64,000 nucleotides of DNA, from positions 91,549,248 through 91,613,247 of the forward strand of contig CM061133.1 of the NCBI GenBank assembly GCA_030789695.1, in the 5' to 3' direction. Position numbers and translations under genes: made by a program. Below the pieces are notes generated by a model. The model was not told the DNA's origin. It worked only from the letters and a program-made list of their open reading frames with translations, and did not search any database. The DNA comes from Scilla litardierei (lineage: Eukaryota; Streptophyta; Magnoliopsida; Asparagales; Asparagaceae). Shown piece after piece: positions 1 to 11,685 of the stretch (positions are counted from its first letter, which is position 1; the number at the start of each line of letters is the position of its first letter).

Positions 1-983
1 CTTGTGCCCTCGTATATTCTTTACATCTCTTATCCAGTCGTTATTCTTATAACCAGTTGATTCTATCTTATCTTGGATATATTTAATTTCACATGTCATG
101 CTGCAAAGAATAGAACTCCTAACTAATGCATGTGTTCAAATTTTTTGAATATAATAAGATTGGTTTTTTATCCAATTATATTCTTCCACTATTTTTGCGA
201 ACATTTTAAGCCATAATAATGAACGAATTTCAATAAAATTTAGTGGGAAATGGATCCAATCACCCTGAGTCTCACAACCTTGAGTTGACTCAATAAGTTG
301 CTTGACTCTGTGATCGGTAGATGACTCTTCATCAATTACATCGTATGTGATTCCCTAATCTGTTTTTACTCCTAATCACTTATGACCTTGAGTTTACTCA
401 ACAAGGCATAATGACTAGTCTAGTCTGACCCTTACTTTCTAGTCCAGTCCTAACTTACACCGACGTTCGGTTATGTTCACGATGCGACAGGTTGGGTTAA
501 GTTGAACTACATCATATGTTGGATGGAATTCGATTCCAAAGAAAAATCAGTTACAACTTGAGTTGACACAACAACCATAACATGAATTCCTGGTTTCCAA
601 ATTCCAAAAGTAAGGAGGGTTACGATTTTATCTTGTAAAAGATTTATTACCGTATTTGACTAGATATAGTCCAGGGTGTCATATAATCATGATTCGCGTC
701 ATTGCGGTCTAGCGGACACGGCCAGAGAATTGACTAAGCTATGATAACTTATCCATAGTATAGCTATGGTGATCAAACAAACTTAGCTAAGCATATTGAC
801 CGGATCATGGTCCATTGAATGAAACTTATCATTTTCATATGCGTGCCATAGACTAAAAGGCTTTTATTAGAACTAGTTAATCCTATCAACTAGTGAATCT
901 TTAAAATTCAAAATTTTATGGATTTGTTAATAACTTTTATTAAGTCATTACCAACGATAAGGAATGATTTATTGAGGTGCTAT
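1..983 (-). mobile_element. Left piece of element G, non-coding internal DNA
   Basis: No open frame longer than a few dozen codons is present. The piece ends at CCTAA (984-988), the target duplication of element A, and the sequence resumes at 12842. It therefore belongs to the same element as the primer site at 13063-13075 and the LTR at 13077-15324. Read on the minus strand it would be leader or degenerate internal sequence downstream of that primer site. It has three scattered TTGAGT/ACTCAA short palindromes (about 280, 386 and 553). The rest of G lies left of the window, so family and coding capacity are unknown. Confidence 0.5.
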
Positions 984-1346
984 CCTAATGATCGCTCCGG
1001 GACGTAACCCTAAAGAACGGTTGTAGTTTTACCGCAAGTGCACGGTGTAGCAGCGAGCGGGTTATCGAACACAGGGAGGACGAATGACCGTGCTTGCTCC
1101 AATCAACCTGGCTATTTAAGAAGAAAGATTTGCCTTTGGCGATCCTGTCACAATCGTCAGACAAAGTGTGGAAATATCAAATCAAATAAAGAACGTCTAG
1201 GGAATGGGGAATCCCCGCTACTCACCGTATTTCATGAATGTGGTTCATCGGCATCAAAATCGCTAGAATAAGATTTTGGATGTACTAGTTGCAACTGAAT
1301 GTAGAACTAAGCTCACGCTCTCGCGCTGTTGCCGGTCTATAGCTAT

Positions 1347-1646
1347 CCTAGGTTCGGGTCCAATCTCTTGCAAACCCTAGCCTAGGGAAGCTAGCATTAG
1401 GATCAACATCATCGTCCAATCGCGCACCGAGTCCAATCTCTTGCAAACTCAGCCCACGACCTAGATTGGGATAGTTCCTACCCGTCCAATCTCTTGCAAA
1501 CGGGTATTGGAACGGAATTGCAACCGGAAACCCTAGTATCGGCCCAATCTCTTGCAAACCGATACTACGGAAATTCGATTCCAACCCAATTCGGATTTCT
1601 AGGGTTTCCTATCGAATTGGGATCCAATCTCTTGCAAATCCCAATC
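1347..1646 (-). other. Five-hairpin cluster in the element A 3' LTR
   Basis: Five copies of TTGCAAGAGATTGG (minus strand), each flanked by a different inverted repeat. This is the same arrangement as in element B at 42702-43001. The middle hairpin keeps a perfect TACCCGT/ACGGGTA stem. One hairpin (ACCGAGT arm) is weakened here by an A for G change that the 5' LTR copy does not have. Confidence 0.75.
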
Positions 1647-2126
1647 GATGTGAACTCCTAGCCATCCGTAGTAAATTGATCCCAATCTAATCTCTAATAG
1701 CAATTCTAGCAAAATTCCTACCAATTCATCACAAATATGAAATTGGGCTTGTAGGGTTCATCCCCATGCCCCAAGACGTGGCGACTACTCACAATTCATA
1801 GCAAGATCACAAAAATAATCAATGAAATAAGCAATAGAATTCATCACAATATTGAGATATGCAATAAAAATAGAATTTTTAGAGAAGAGAAAGACAAACC
1901 AATGGAGTTCTTCAATTATTCCAACAAAAATCAAATTTTGTCTCTTCTCCAATCTCAAAAATAAAGCTAAAAAGTTAATCTAAAAGCTGCAAAAATCTAA
2001 GAAGAAGCTCTCCAAAACTAGGGTAAAAACAGGGGTTAAATAGCCTCCAAAATCGTCCAAAAACTGTGACCAAAATACCCCTGCGCAGCCTGTTTTCCGC
2101 AATTTTCGCTACAGGCAGCGCGTCGC

Positions 2127-2505
2127 ACTCGGCCGAGTGACAAAAGTCGCTCGGCCGAGTGAAAACCCTGTAAATTTCCAGTAAGTCTCGATCTTCAGGG
2201 GTCTTCACCTCGGGGGCGGCTCGGCCGAGTGAGTTGTCGTCACTCGGCCGATGGCTTCATAGTACTCGGGCGGTCGGGATTATCCACTCGGCCGAGTGGG
2301 TCTTCTGAAGCTCAGGCAGCCGAAAAACAGTAACTTGGCGATTTTTGAAGGGCTTCGTCTGGGCGCCACTCGGGCGGACAGGGTCTCGTCACTCGGCCGA
2401 TGTGGTCTCCGTCGCTCGGCCGAGTGCACATAGGAATCGTGTCTGATCTGGTCGGCCGAGCGGTGTCTCGCTGGTCGGCCGAGTGGCTCCTCCACTCGGC
2501 CGAGT
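2127..2505. repeat. ACTCGGCCGAGT palindrome array in U3 of the element A 3' LTR
   Basis: Complete 12-bp palindromes start at 2127 and end at 2505, with several shortened or one-base variants between. The array lies just upstream (sense direction) of the TATA-like box near 2037-2043. The copy in the other LTR is at 12167-12545. Confidence 0.9.
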
Positions 2506-2801
2506 GGGACACAAAAAATGCCCAATCTGCTTATTTTGGCCTCCTCGTCGCTCCTGCGACGTCCGTTCTTCTTCCGCTCCTCTCCAACTGCAAAATACCC
2601 CTCGGGGAGGTCGTCGGTGACCGTCTAGAGTAAGCGCATCTCGAGATCACTCCAAATCGCGCCAAATCACCTGAAATGCAACAAAAACAACAAATCGTGA
2701 AAAGCATCGCAATATCGTCGATATATCGTGAAAAACATGATTTGGGTGGTCTAAATGGCATGCAAACATGCGGGAAAAATGTGTAAAATAAGAAGTGATC
2801 A

Positions 2802-2817
2802 AAATCCCCCAAGCTTG
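2802..2817 (-). other. Polypurine tract of element A
   Basis: Minus strand AAGCTTGGGGGATTTT lies immediately upstream of the 3' LTR. This is the expected plus-strand primer site, and element B has the same sequence before its 3' LTR. Confidence 0.85.
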
Positions 2818-4756
2818 CCTCTTACTCGTCCTCGAGGAAAATAAGTAAAAGGCGAACCTGGTGGATTCGGAAAACGAAAACGGCGGAAAAAAATGAAAAA
2901 TGAAGAACGGAGAAGAATGAAAAAACGAAATAAAAATAAAGAAGAAAGAAAGAAGCGATGAGGTAGGCTGCTAGATCATTTTCTCAGGACGTGGGTTCCG
3001 CTTACTCATATAGCATGCACTGAATGAAAAACACATGTCAAAGAGTTTTATTTTGATATCATAGTATAATAGTGCAAATAGAAATAGAAAATCCACGAAC
3101 AATAATATGATCATGAAAAACGGAATAATTTTATAATTAACATCGTCTGAATCATTTAAAGCGGTATACAAATCACAGATCACACACTTTTCAATTGAAT
3201 GCTTTCTATCAGGAGTATAAGAGTATCACACTATAGAATAGAGAGAATAGAAAAGTATGGATTTCATGAAATGAGTGCTAGGCTTAGATTTCTAGATTTC
3301 TTAAAGCTAGAAATAATCTCATCGAGTATAGAATATTACTTAGCCTAGGTTGTCGTGCAACGTCAAGTAGTCACTCTCTCACACATCAATGGATCCCCTC
3401 CCCCAAGCTTATCTATAAGCGTGGTGGCATAAAAAAATATTTACATCCCCATTTTTTATAAAGCTCCAAAAGTAATGAAAAGAGAAGAAGAAAGGAAGAA
3501 AGTGAGATGGGATCTTTTATTGAGGATTTTTCCTCTTTTCTTTTGTTTTTTTTTGTTTTTTTGTTTTTTTTTTGATGCAAAAGCATATATACACAACGAT
3601 CCCAACTCAAAGAGAGATAATGATATACAAGAATATTTTCTTCTTTCTCCCCTTTTTTTTGAATAAGAAATTTGGAGCTAGGAATTAATAGCGGGGGAAA
3701 TGCCATATAATAGAATCGCTAAGGGGAGATTCACCAATGATTTTAAAAGTAGAGAAATGATGTTCATGATTTGTGGAGAAAGAAATAAATATATCACTCG
3801 GTTCACTCTATAAGACATGCACGACAACTTCAGCAGGGTAATCTAATCTACTCAGTTTCGATCACAAAAAAGCTAACTAATCCAGATTTATCATGGCTAA
3901 CATCATTCAATCATCCTGAAGTGAAATGTACAATTCATGCATATAGAAGTGATATATGAAAAGAAATCAGTACTCCAGATATAAGCATTCAATGCGTGAA
4001 TCTTGGTGTGTTTTCTGTGATAGCATACATATGAATATTCAGACTAAGCTAATAATAAAATTTCATCCATTTTCATGTGGAAAAAGTGTGGGTTACTATC
4101 TCTAGATGCAAGGCAAGTCATAGCATATGATATCAGAAATAAATTCTAAGACATGACAAATATAGCATGCATATAGAATAAGCTAACTCCACGTCATCAT
4201 CATCACAGAAAAGTCATCTCTAGCATGAGATGAAAAAGAAAGAAATAAAGATAAAGGGAAAATAGAACTATTTACAATGCGGCACACAGAAAAATAAGAA
4301 AAACGTGATGCATGGTAAAATAAAAGAAAAATGATGAAAAATAAGTGCAAAAGCGAAGAATGGCGTGAAAAACTAAAAGTAAAGGTGGCAAACCGAAAAA
4401 GAACGTGAGAACTCACTCCCCCAAGCTAAATGGCACAGTGTCCTCAATGTGAAAAGTGGGGCACACCGAGAATCAAGAAATGTGAGGGGCAAGTGAGGAT
4501 GCATGCATGAGGAAAAAGTGAAAAGAAAAATAAATCATGAAAAATATGATGCGGACATGATGCATGCAGGAAAGGAGTGATACAGATATATATGTGGCAC
4601 CATAAACTCTCCCTCTCTCCAAGAAAAGATATATAAAGATACGGTCAAAATGAGAATCCCAAAATAAGTGAGGGGAGGGGGGTGGACAAAAATGCAACAG
4701 GACCCAGCAGAAACGGGTAGCACAACGGCATGAATAATCGATGGCATCAAGGGTGC
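2818..4756 (-). other. Element A 3' non-coding region
   Basis: About 1.9 kb between ORF2 and the polypurine tract with no credible reading frame. It holds two more CTTGGGGGAG-like tracts (minus strand, near 3400-3412 and 4417-4427) and a T-rich low-complexity stretch at about 3530-3570. It is collinear with 49704-51724 of element B. Confidence 0.8.
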
Positions 4757-6878
4757 CTAAGAAGGTGGTGCTGCACCGTCTCCGTCCTGAGGCGGAAGTG
4801 GTGGTGGTGGATGGACAGGCCGCTGAGCGGGTGTGGGTGTGGAAGTGGTAGCAGGCTGAGTGTGTGTGGAAGTGTGGGTGGGAACCTGCTGTGTGGGTGG
4901 GGGTACGCGGGGGAGACGCTCCAGGACCTGGGTAAGACAGTAGTGAATCTGGGGGATCAGGCCGAAGCGGTCAACCATTGCAGAGACGGTGGAGGACAGG
5001 GTCCTAAGGTCGCCTCTGAGGCCACTCACCGCCCCCTCTAGAGCACGAATGCTCTGAAGTACAGTGTCAGGGGGAGGTGGTGCAGAGGGACGCACCGGTC
5101 GGGGCTGTGCAGGGCGTGGCTGGCGTACTCGGGTCGCGTATGTGACAGGCTCAGCGGGGAAGGGAAAGAAAGGCGGTGCGCTCGCAAATGTGGGCCTGGC
5201 CTCAGTGTGAGGCCGGGGCACCGGTTGGTGAGAAGTGGATGCAGCGGCGACGAAAGAAGAGTGCAAAAGAGGCAGCGAGGTGGCCAGAGAGGTCAGTGGC
5301 ACAGAAGTGTGGACAGACGACATGACACTCTCGAAAAATACAGCAGCAGTGGAGACAGAGGCGGAGACAGAGGTCTCAACGACCGTGGCAAAAGAGGGCT
5401 CGCCGCACTCAACTACGGTCGGCGGGCGCTCGGGTGGTGCAGAAGAAACAGGCTCAGCAGACAGAGGGCCAGTGGTGGTGGTGGTGACAGCCGCGGAAGC
5501 AGTGGAGGGGGGCTCAGCTAAGGTACTCGCGACACCGGCAGAGGTGGGGACAGAGGTGTCAGGAGCAGCGGAAACATTTGGTATAGGCTGAGGGGCCACA
5601 GGGTCAACAGGGGCGGCAGGCTCGGCAGGGGCGGCAGGCTCGGCAGGGGCAACAGGGTCTGCGGGGGCAGCGTGGGCCTGCTCGGCCTCCTCCGCGTCGA
5701 GCACGAAAGCAGCGGGGATGAGAAAATCCATCGCAGGGAGCCAGTCAACGTGGGCAGGTGCAATCTGAGTCCGAGCTGGGCTCGGGAGAATCATGTAATC
5801 GGCACCGTAAGGGCCGTGCAACCAGACCCAGTGACGCTCACTGTGCAGACGAAGCATCTTCATCCGGGCCATAACATCGATCGACAAAGAAGTGGGGCCC
5901 AAAACTCGCCGCAGGTCGTCAGGGAAGTCCTCGCCGGTCATAAAGGCAAGCAAGGTGATCAGGCCGCCGCAGCATATCGGTGAGCGAGCGCCCACCGACA
6001 CGATGATGCGGTCCAAAAACCAAGCCGCGACATCAATCACGACGGCGGGGACAAGCTCATCGCCATCCCTAGATAGAGCTCTGGGACATGTCATCGTGTA
6101 GAGCATGTAGATCTTTGGCGTAGACATCGTGCCCGGCTCATATCTGGCCAAAAAGGTCGTCGCCATAAGGCGCTGAGCCATACGGAGGCAGGGATGGACA
6201 ATGGCCGAGGCCTTGGCCCTACTAGGGTCAAAGGCAGCGGGAAGACCCGTAATCCGGGCCCAGAAGGCACCGACGTCGAAGGAGGTGGGGGATATGGGTG
6301 GGGCCGTAACCGCGATCGGCTCCGGGGACAGCGGGCCACGAGAAAAATGCTCTCATCATATCGAGAGTGACCTGTCACTCCCGGTCCATGAACCGAAACG
6401 AGCATCCCTCGTCGGTCCGGGCGATCGAACTCAGTACCTCAAGTTTCAGACGGGTAAACGTGTCCGCCGACACCTGAAAGAAATCTCGCCAGCCCACGTT
6501 GTCGTACAACGTGAGCATCCCCTCTAGAACCCCCAGGCGTCCTAGGTCAGCAAGGTGTGCAAACCTGGAGGGTACGATCGAGCGCTGGGAGATACGCTCG
6601 AAGACAGCGCGGTGTGCATCGTCTCGGAACGTAATCCCGAGCGGCCCGACCAGTGGAGCCGGAGGTGGTGGCTGTGGAGCGGCAGGGAGTGGCTGTGCGG
6701 GCTGTGCGGGCACTGCAGGCTGTGCGGGGTGTACGGGGCATGCAGGCTGTGCGGGGTGGATGGGGTGTGCGGGAGAAGGCGGAGGAGAGTCCTCGAACTC
6801 GTGGGAGGGGCCGGCGTCATCCGACCGCTTCCGCTTGGCGGAAGCTCTCCTCGACCGCGGCCGTGTCGGGGGCGGCAT
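4757..6878 (-). pseudogene. Broken ORF2 of element A (Athila ORF-1/env-like protein)
   Basis: This is the counterpart of the intact ORF2 in element B. The first segment (6878 to 6375) starts with a short Pro/Arg/Lys-rich region (MPPPTRPRSRR) and runs to DEGCSFRFMDRE, where a TGA at 6375-6377 replaces the Cys codon of the sister. A net 2-bp loss near 6280-6295 shifts the frame. The second segment (6181 to 4757) carries the SPICCGGLITLLAFMTGEDF block typical of Athila ORF-1 proteins, then Ala/Pro/Thr-rich sequence and a C-terminal coiled-coil-like segment. The Ala/Pro-rich middle is shorter than in B. One nonsense and one frameshift make it non-functional. The family name comes from the GGLIT block and the position in the element. 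The protein's role is unknown. Confidence 0.8.
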
Positions 6879-7424
6879 ATGGGCCCCGAGCGCGAGCCGA
6901 AAAGTGTAAAAAAATGCGGCGTGTGCAAAAGAAAGGAAAGAGTGTACCCCGACACGCCGCGAGTGCTAAGCAATGGAAGAGTGCGAAGATAGCGCCTCCG
7001 CGAAGCCCAAATCAGTCCGTAGAAGCTCCCCTGGGCTCCCCTAAGCTCCCAAAAACAACCTGCGCATGAAATGGCGATATCAGCGGGTAATATTCAAAAC
7101 GTATGGAGCATTAGGGGTATAATAGACAGATATAGAAATCAATTTGGGTTTGGGGTTCGTTCATCGCATGGATCCTCGAAAAACACACGAAATGAGGAGA
7201 AAAAGGCGAAACGGGTGATACCAGAGGTGGTCGGAGCGGCGGCCGCCGGCGGCGACTCGGGCGAGGCGCGGCAGGTGGTCGGCCGACGGTGGCTGGCCGA
7301 GCGGCGGCGCGAGGTGGCCGGTCGGGCGAGTGTGGACGCGAGCGAGGCGAGCGGGCGAGGGGAGCTGAACAGTCGGGCGAAATTGGGTTTTTTGCGTTTC
7401 GAAAAACGTGCCCCCCCTCGCCCC

Positions 7425-7432
7425 TTATATAA
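7425..7432 (-). promoter_or_regulatory. Candidate internal TATA box upstream of ORF2, element A
   Basis: TTATATAA lies about 12 bp downstream (sense) of the last ACTCGGCCGAGT palindrome and about 550 bp before the ORF2 start. Element B has TATAAAA at the matching place. This suggests a separate promoter for ORF2, by inference only. Confidence 0.45.
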
Positions 7433-7443
7433 TAAAAGTTACG

Positions 7444-7768
7444 ACTCGGCCGAGTGACTAGGTCACTCGGCCGAGTGGGATCAATGTAAAATCCTCATCG
7501 CTTACGCTTCGGCCGAGTGGCCTTGCCAGCCTCGGCCGAGTGGAGTAAGTCCAGTCGGCCGTGTGGCTCAAGCTACTCGGCAAGACTCGCCCTAGGAGCG
7601 TATCCGTTTTACTCGGCCGAGTGAAAATATATACTCAGCCGAGTAGCAGTTATACTGAAATCAAGAAAATAAACAGAGAGTTGGGTACAGCAGACTTCCC
7701 CCGTTCGTGAGCGGCTCGGCCGGACGAACTTGTGTACTCGGCCGAGTGACTAGTATACTCGGCCGAGT
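7444..7768. repeat. Internal ACTCGGCCGAGT palindrome array, element A
   Basis: The same 12-bp palindrome as in the LTR U3, with complete copies at 7444-7455 and 7757-7768 and several near-copies between. It lies between gag-pro and ORF2, as in element B (46639-46963). Confidence 0.9.
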
Positions 7769-8034
7769 GAGCCTTGTTTTCTGCTGTTTGTCTTCGTTTG
7801 GGCTCTAAACTCCGTCTTTCTTCCTCCAGTCGATTTCATCTTACTCCTAAGCATCGAGCGTCTTCCTGGGGCGCTCTTTGTCGTCTCGTTCATCCTCCTC
7901 ATGATGGATTTACCTATCTCCTCTCCTGTCAAGAAAAATAGGACCCGTTATCACAAAATTTTTGGGCGAACGACTCAAAACACTAAAAATTTCTAAAACA
8001 AAAACAAAGAAAAAGTAAAAAGAAAGCAATAACC

Positions 8035-8052
8035 GTCGGGTTGCCTCCCGAC
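8035..8052 (-). other. Stem-loop downstream of gag-pro, element A
   Basis: GTCGGG, a 6-nt loop, CCCGAC; element B has the same stem at 46353-46370. I recall similar GGGAGGCAACCC motifs after the gag-pro frame of plant Athila/Tat elements. Its role is unknown. Confidence 0.6.
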
Positions 8053-8169
8053 AAGCGCTCGTTTAAGGTCGTGAGCTCGACCCCCTATGATTTTCAATTA
8101 ATGCGGGATGTTTGGTGCATATGAGATGCACCCATCAAACTTTCCGGGGAGAACGCTTGGATTTGGAAG

Positions 8170-10866
8170 TTACGGCGTGTTCTCCCTCGGTGGTCTCTCG
8201 TCTCGAATTGTGTTGGGGGGAGGCTCCCCCAAGCTAGCGTTTGCTCCGGTCAACGGCTTCACTGGTGACGCCGATTTCTGTATCGGCGGAGCTTTCTTTG
8301 GAGACTTTAATTTCGAGAGCTTGCAGAGCTCTCGAATCCTTGCGACATCAGCGTCGCCTTCATCATTTTCAGTGGAGTGGTCGGGGGAATAATCTATCTT
8401 CTCATCTTGGCCTAAATCCGGGCCTTCCTCGAAATCCTCATCGAAAAGAGCGCCAATCGAGTGGGGGATCGCCTCTTCAATTACCTCATCGAGGAGGTCC
8501 ATGTAGTCAAGCTCCTCTTGGTAAGGCATGTGTTTCATTGCCTTAGGAATGTGAAGCTCCACCTCGATGTTGCCGACATTTAAAGTTAGTGTACCTTCTC
8601 GCACGTCGACAATCACACCGGCGGTGGCGAGGAACGGGCGTCCAAGTATCAATGAAGTATCTCCCTCCTCCTTAACGTCCATGATGACGAAGTCACATGG
8701 CAAGCATATTCCCCCCGGGACTTGTAGCGGGATGTCTTCGGCGATCCCTACCGGCCTTGTTATTCGCCCATCGGCCAATTGAATGCGCATGTCAGTAGGT
8801 TTCAACTTTGTCCCGGTGTTTAGCCTTAAGAACATGGAGAGAGGCATGAGGCTCACACTAGCCCCAAGATCTACCAACGCCTTTTGAAGAGGGACGCCGC
8901 CCAAGGTGCAAGGAATCCGAAAACTCCCCGGGTCTTTAAATTTGGCCGGCTCCTTCTCTCTCTTGGTGAACCAAGAGCCCTCCTCGGCTAGCATAATCTT
9001 CTCCTTCCTCTTTCTCCCCGAAATCAAGTCCTTTAAGAATTTAGCATACGTGGGGATCTCCACGATGGCGTCGAGGAAGGGAATATTGAGGCTAACACCT
9101 CTAAGATACTCGAGAAACTTTGCTAGCCTTTTCTCCATTTTCGCTCTAGCAAGCCTTTGGGGAAATGGGACCGGTGGCATGAAGCGCCTTTCCTCAATCA
9201 ATTGCTCCGCTCTAGATTTCTCCTTTTCTTGTGGCTCTTTCTCCTTATCAACTTCGACTACCGGCTCAATTGGCTCCAAGCTTTCCTCCACGGGCTCCTC
9301 GGTAGGAATCATGGCGGGGGTGGTATCCTTTCCGCCTCTAGTAGTAACGGCAACTACGGCATTGATGTGGCCGGTGTTGCCCCGTGGGTTTTGCTCGGGT
9401 TGCGCCGGCAATCGTTGAGTGTTCCGATTGAGCAACGCCAATTGCTCCGATATTTGAGCCACAACGGTATTAAGAGAGTCTTGCCCCGCCTTCAAGGTAG
9501 CATTGACCTTATTTTGCTCGACCATAAACGCCTCCACTCTAGCTTCGAAGTCGGATCGTTGTTGAGCTTGTGGAGGGTTTTGATTTTGATTCCTCCACCC
9601 TTGATTATATCCGGGCGGCCTATATGGTGGAACTTGTTGCTTCGGTTGGAAATTTTGTTGTGGAGGCCCCCTCGGCGGATAGTGTTGTTGTTGGGGTGGT
9701 GGTGGTCGAGCTTGTTGAGGTGGTTGTTGGGGCGGGTTCAAAGCTCCTTCATTGTTGGCGTAAGAGAATCCGGGATGATTTCTTGCGGCCGGATTGGCCC
9801 AATATCCTTGGTTCCCCGCGACATATTGTACTTGCTCCAAGGATCCTTCTCCTTGCTCTCCTCCCACATACATGACTTGGGATTGGTCTTGCCAATCACT
9901 CATTTGGTTCGTTGGAGCGGAGGTGGAAGTGGTTCCTTGGGGCTCCGTGATAAACTTCTCCAGTCTCTCCACTGCCTTGTGGAGAGAGTCAAACTTGCTT
10001 GTAAGCTCCGCTACGGCCTTCGCTTCATAGATACTAGTCGGCTTCAAGGAGGACGTAGAGTGTCCTCGCTCATCGCCCCATTGTTGGTTGTTTGAGGCCA
10101 TCTCCTCAATTAGGGCCGTAGCTTCCTCGAGAGTCTTTGACAAGATAGCACCATTCGCTGCGGCATCAATAATTTGTTTGGTCCCCGGTTGGAGACCGTT
10201 GTAGAAGCTATGAACTAGCTCCCAATCTTCTATGCTATGGTGCGGGCATTGGTGCTGTAGATCCTTAAAACGCTCCCAAGCCTCATAGAGCGTCTCTTGG
10301 GGTCCTTGCTTGAAGGACATGAGAGCACTCCGGATCTTCACCGTCTTGGATGGTGGATAGAACTTGTCAATGAATGCACTTGCCAACTCGTCCCAAGAGG
10401 TGAAAATCCCCTCAGCCTGCGTCCTCAACCAATAGAGTGCCTTGTCCTTTAGAGTGAAGGGGAAGAGACGCAGTCTGATGGCATCGATGGAGACCCCCGG
10501 CATTTGGAATGTGGCGCACTTCGACAAGAATAATTGGATGTGGTAGTGAGGATTTTCATGGGCATTCCCATGAAATGGATCCTGCTGCATCAGAACCACT
10601 AGTCCAGTTTTTAGCTCGAAGTTCTTGTCCGCCGCCAACTCCGGCATGGCAATGGAAGAGGTCGTAGAAGAGGTCTTAGGCCGAAGCCTATCTCGAATAG
10701 AAATTATCCTCGCCATCCTTGCCGCTAATTGGTCCGCAGTTTCCGGGTTGGTCATAAACCTCCCTTCAGGATTTTGTCTCCTTTCCGTTCTAAGTCTTCG
10801 CGCGGTACGTTCGATCTCGAGATCAAATAATATAGCTTCGGGGTCCGCCGTAGATCTCGTGTACAT
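8170..10866 (-). CDS. gag-pro: Gag-protease polyprotein of element A, 898 codons
   Basis: Open from ATG at 10866 to the stop at 8170. It encodes the particle protein plus a pepsin-like protease. In order: a basic N-terminus; a retrotransposon gag domain at about residues 70-230 (LRLFPFTLKDKALYWLRTQ, FIDKFYPPSKT); a Pro/Gln-rich linker at about 340-430 without any Cys-His zinc knuckle; a Glu-rich segment; then the protease with ALVDLGASVSLMP and, further on, ILGRPFLATAG. The active-site motif is Asp-Leu-Gly-Ala, not the usual Asp-Ser/Thr-Gly, a variant I associate with Athila-type proteases. It ends soon after the protease and no polymerase follows. The C-terminus differs from B after a C-run near 8216-8230. 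The frame is intact although ORF2 of the same element is dead. Confidence 0.9.
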   Translation of the reverse strand: MYTRSTADPEAILFDLEIERTARRLRTERRQNPEGRFMTNPETADQLAARMARIISIRDRLRPKTSSTTSSIAMPELAADKNFELKTGLVVLMQQDPFHGNAHENPHYHIQLFLSKCATFQMPGVSIDAIRLRLFPFTLKDKALYWLRTQAEGIFTSWDELASAFIDKFYPPSKTVKIRSALMSFKQGPQETLYEAWERFKDLQHQCPHHSIEDWELVHSFYNGLQPGTKQIIDAAANGAILSKTLEEATALIEEMASNNQQWGDERGHSTSSLKPTSIYEAKAVAELTSKFDSLHKAVERLEKFITEPQGTTSTSAPTNQMSDWQDQSQVMYVGGEQGEGSLEQVQYVAGNQGYWANPAARNHPGFSYANNEGALNPPQQPPQQARPPPPQQQHYPPRGPPQQNFQPKQQVPPYRPPGYNQGWRNQNQNPPQAQQRSDFEARVEAFMVEQNKVNATLKAGQDSLNTVVAQISEQLALLNRNTQRLPAQPEQNPRGNTGHINAVVAVTTRGGKDTTPAMIPTEEPVEESLEPIEPVVEVDKEKEPQEKEKSRAEQLIEERRFMPPVPFPQRLARAKMEKRLAKFLEYLRGVSLNIPFLDAIVEIPTYAKFLKDLISGRKRKEKIMLAEEGSWFTKREKEPAKFKDPGSFRIPCTLGGVPLQKALVDLGASVSLMPLSMFLRLNTGTKLKPTDMRIQLADGRITRPVGIAEDIPLQVPGGICLPCDFVIMDVKEEGDTSLILGRPFLATAGVIVDVREGTLTLNVGNIEVELHIPKAMKHMPYQEELDYMDLLDEVIEEAIPHSIGALFDEDFEEGPDLGQDEKIDYSPDHSTENDEGDADVARIRELCKLSKLKSPKKAPPIQKSASPVKPLTGANASLGEPPPNTIRDERPPRENTP

Positions 10867-11003
10867 GCACAGGGGAAACCGAGTTTCAAAGGAATGATTA
10901 GTAACGTGGAAGGGTTAGGTAAGAATAAAGAAATAGAAATAATAATAATAATAATAATAATAATAAAGAAATAGCTAGGGTGGTAAGATCAAACGCAATC
11001 GCC

Positions 11004-11021
11004 TCCCCGGCAACGGCGCCA
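11004..11021 (-). other. Primer-binding site of element A (tRNA-Asp type)
   Basis: Minus strand TGGCGCCGTTGCCGGGGA, complementary to the 3' end of plant tRNA-Asp (as remembered), begins 6 bp inside the 5' LTR boundary. Confidence 0.85.
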
Positions 11022-11385
11022 AAAACTTGATCACGCCGGGACGTAACCCTAAAGAACGGTTGTAGTTTTACCGCAAGTGCACGGTGTAGCAGCGAGCGGG
11101 TTATCGAACACAGGGAGGACGAATGACCGTGCTTGCTCCAATCAACCTGGCTATTTAAGAAGAAAGATTTGCCTTTGGCGATCCTGTCACAATCGTCAGA
11201 CAAAGTGTGGAAATATCAAATCAAATAAAGAACGTCTAGGGAATGGGGAATCCCCGCTACTCACCGTATTTCATGAATGTGGTTCATCGGCATCAAAATC
11301 GCTAGAATAAGATTTTGGATGTACTAGTTGCAACTGAATGTAGAACCAAGCTCACGCTCTCGCGCTGTTGCCGGTCTATAGCTAT

Positions 11386-11685
11386 CCTAGGTTCGGGTCC
11401 AATCTCTTGCAAACCCTAGCCTAGGGAAGCTAGCATTAGGATCAACATCATCGTCCAATCGCGCACCGAGTCCAATCTCTTGCAAACTCGGCCCACGACC
11501 TAGATTGGGATAGTTCCTACCCGTCCAATCTCTTGCAAACGGGTATTGGAACGGAATTGCAACCGGAAACCCTAGTATCGGCCCAATCTCTTGCAAACCG
11601 ATACTACGGAAATTCGATTCCAACCCAATTCGGATTTCTAGGGTTTCCTATCGAATTGGGATCCAATCTCTTGCAAATCCCAATC
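11386..11685 (-). other. Five-hairpin cluster in the element A 5' LTR
   Basis: Same five loops and stems as in the 3' LTR. Here the ACCGAGT arm has its pairing partner ACTCGG. Relative to B, the second hairpin has GAGA for GAAA in the loop, and a U-G closing pair where B has U-A, with the reverse exchange further out. Confidence 0.75.

Larger units (their letters stand above)
989..2801 (-). repeat. 3' LTR of element A
   Basis: About 98.6% identical by eye to 11028-12841, with TG...CA ends. In the sense (minus) direction it holds a U3 with CTCGGCCGAG palindromes (2505 to 2127), a TATTTAA box near 2037-2043, then five GNRA-type hairpins (1646 to 1347). It directly follows the polypurine tract at 2802-2817. 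Confidence 0.95.
6879..8169 (-). other. Element A spacer between gag-pro and ORF2
   Basis: Non-coding. In the sense direction it holds a GTCGGG/CCCGAC hairpin (8052 to 8035), the ACTCGGCCGAGT array (7768 to 7444), a TATA box (7432 to 7425), a very GC-rich stretch (about 7380 to 7220), then the ORF2 leader. The GC-rich reading frames there are compositional artefacts. Confidence 0.8.

Noticed and set aside
1..983. A host intergenic region or gene at the left edge
   Set aside because: It continues across element A to a primer site and LTR end, so it is internal DNA of element G.
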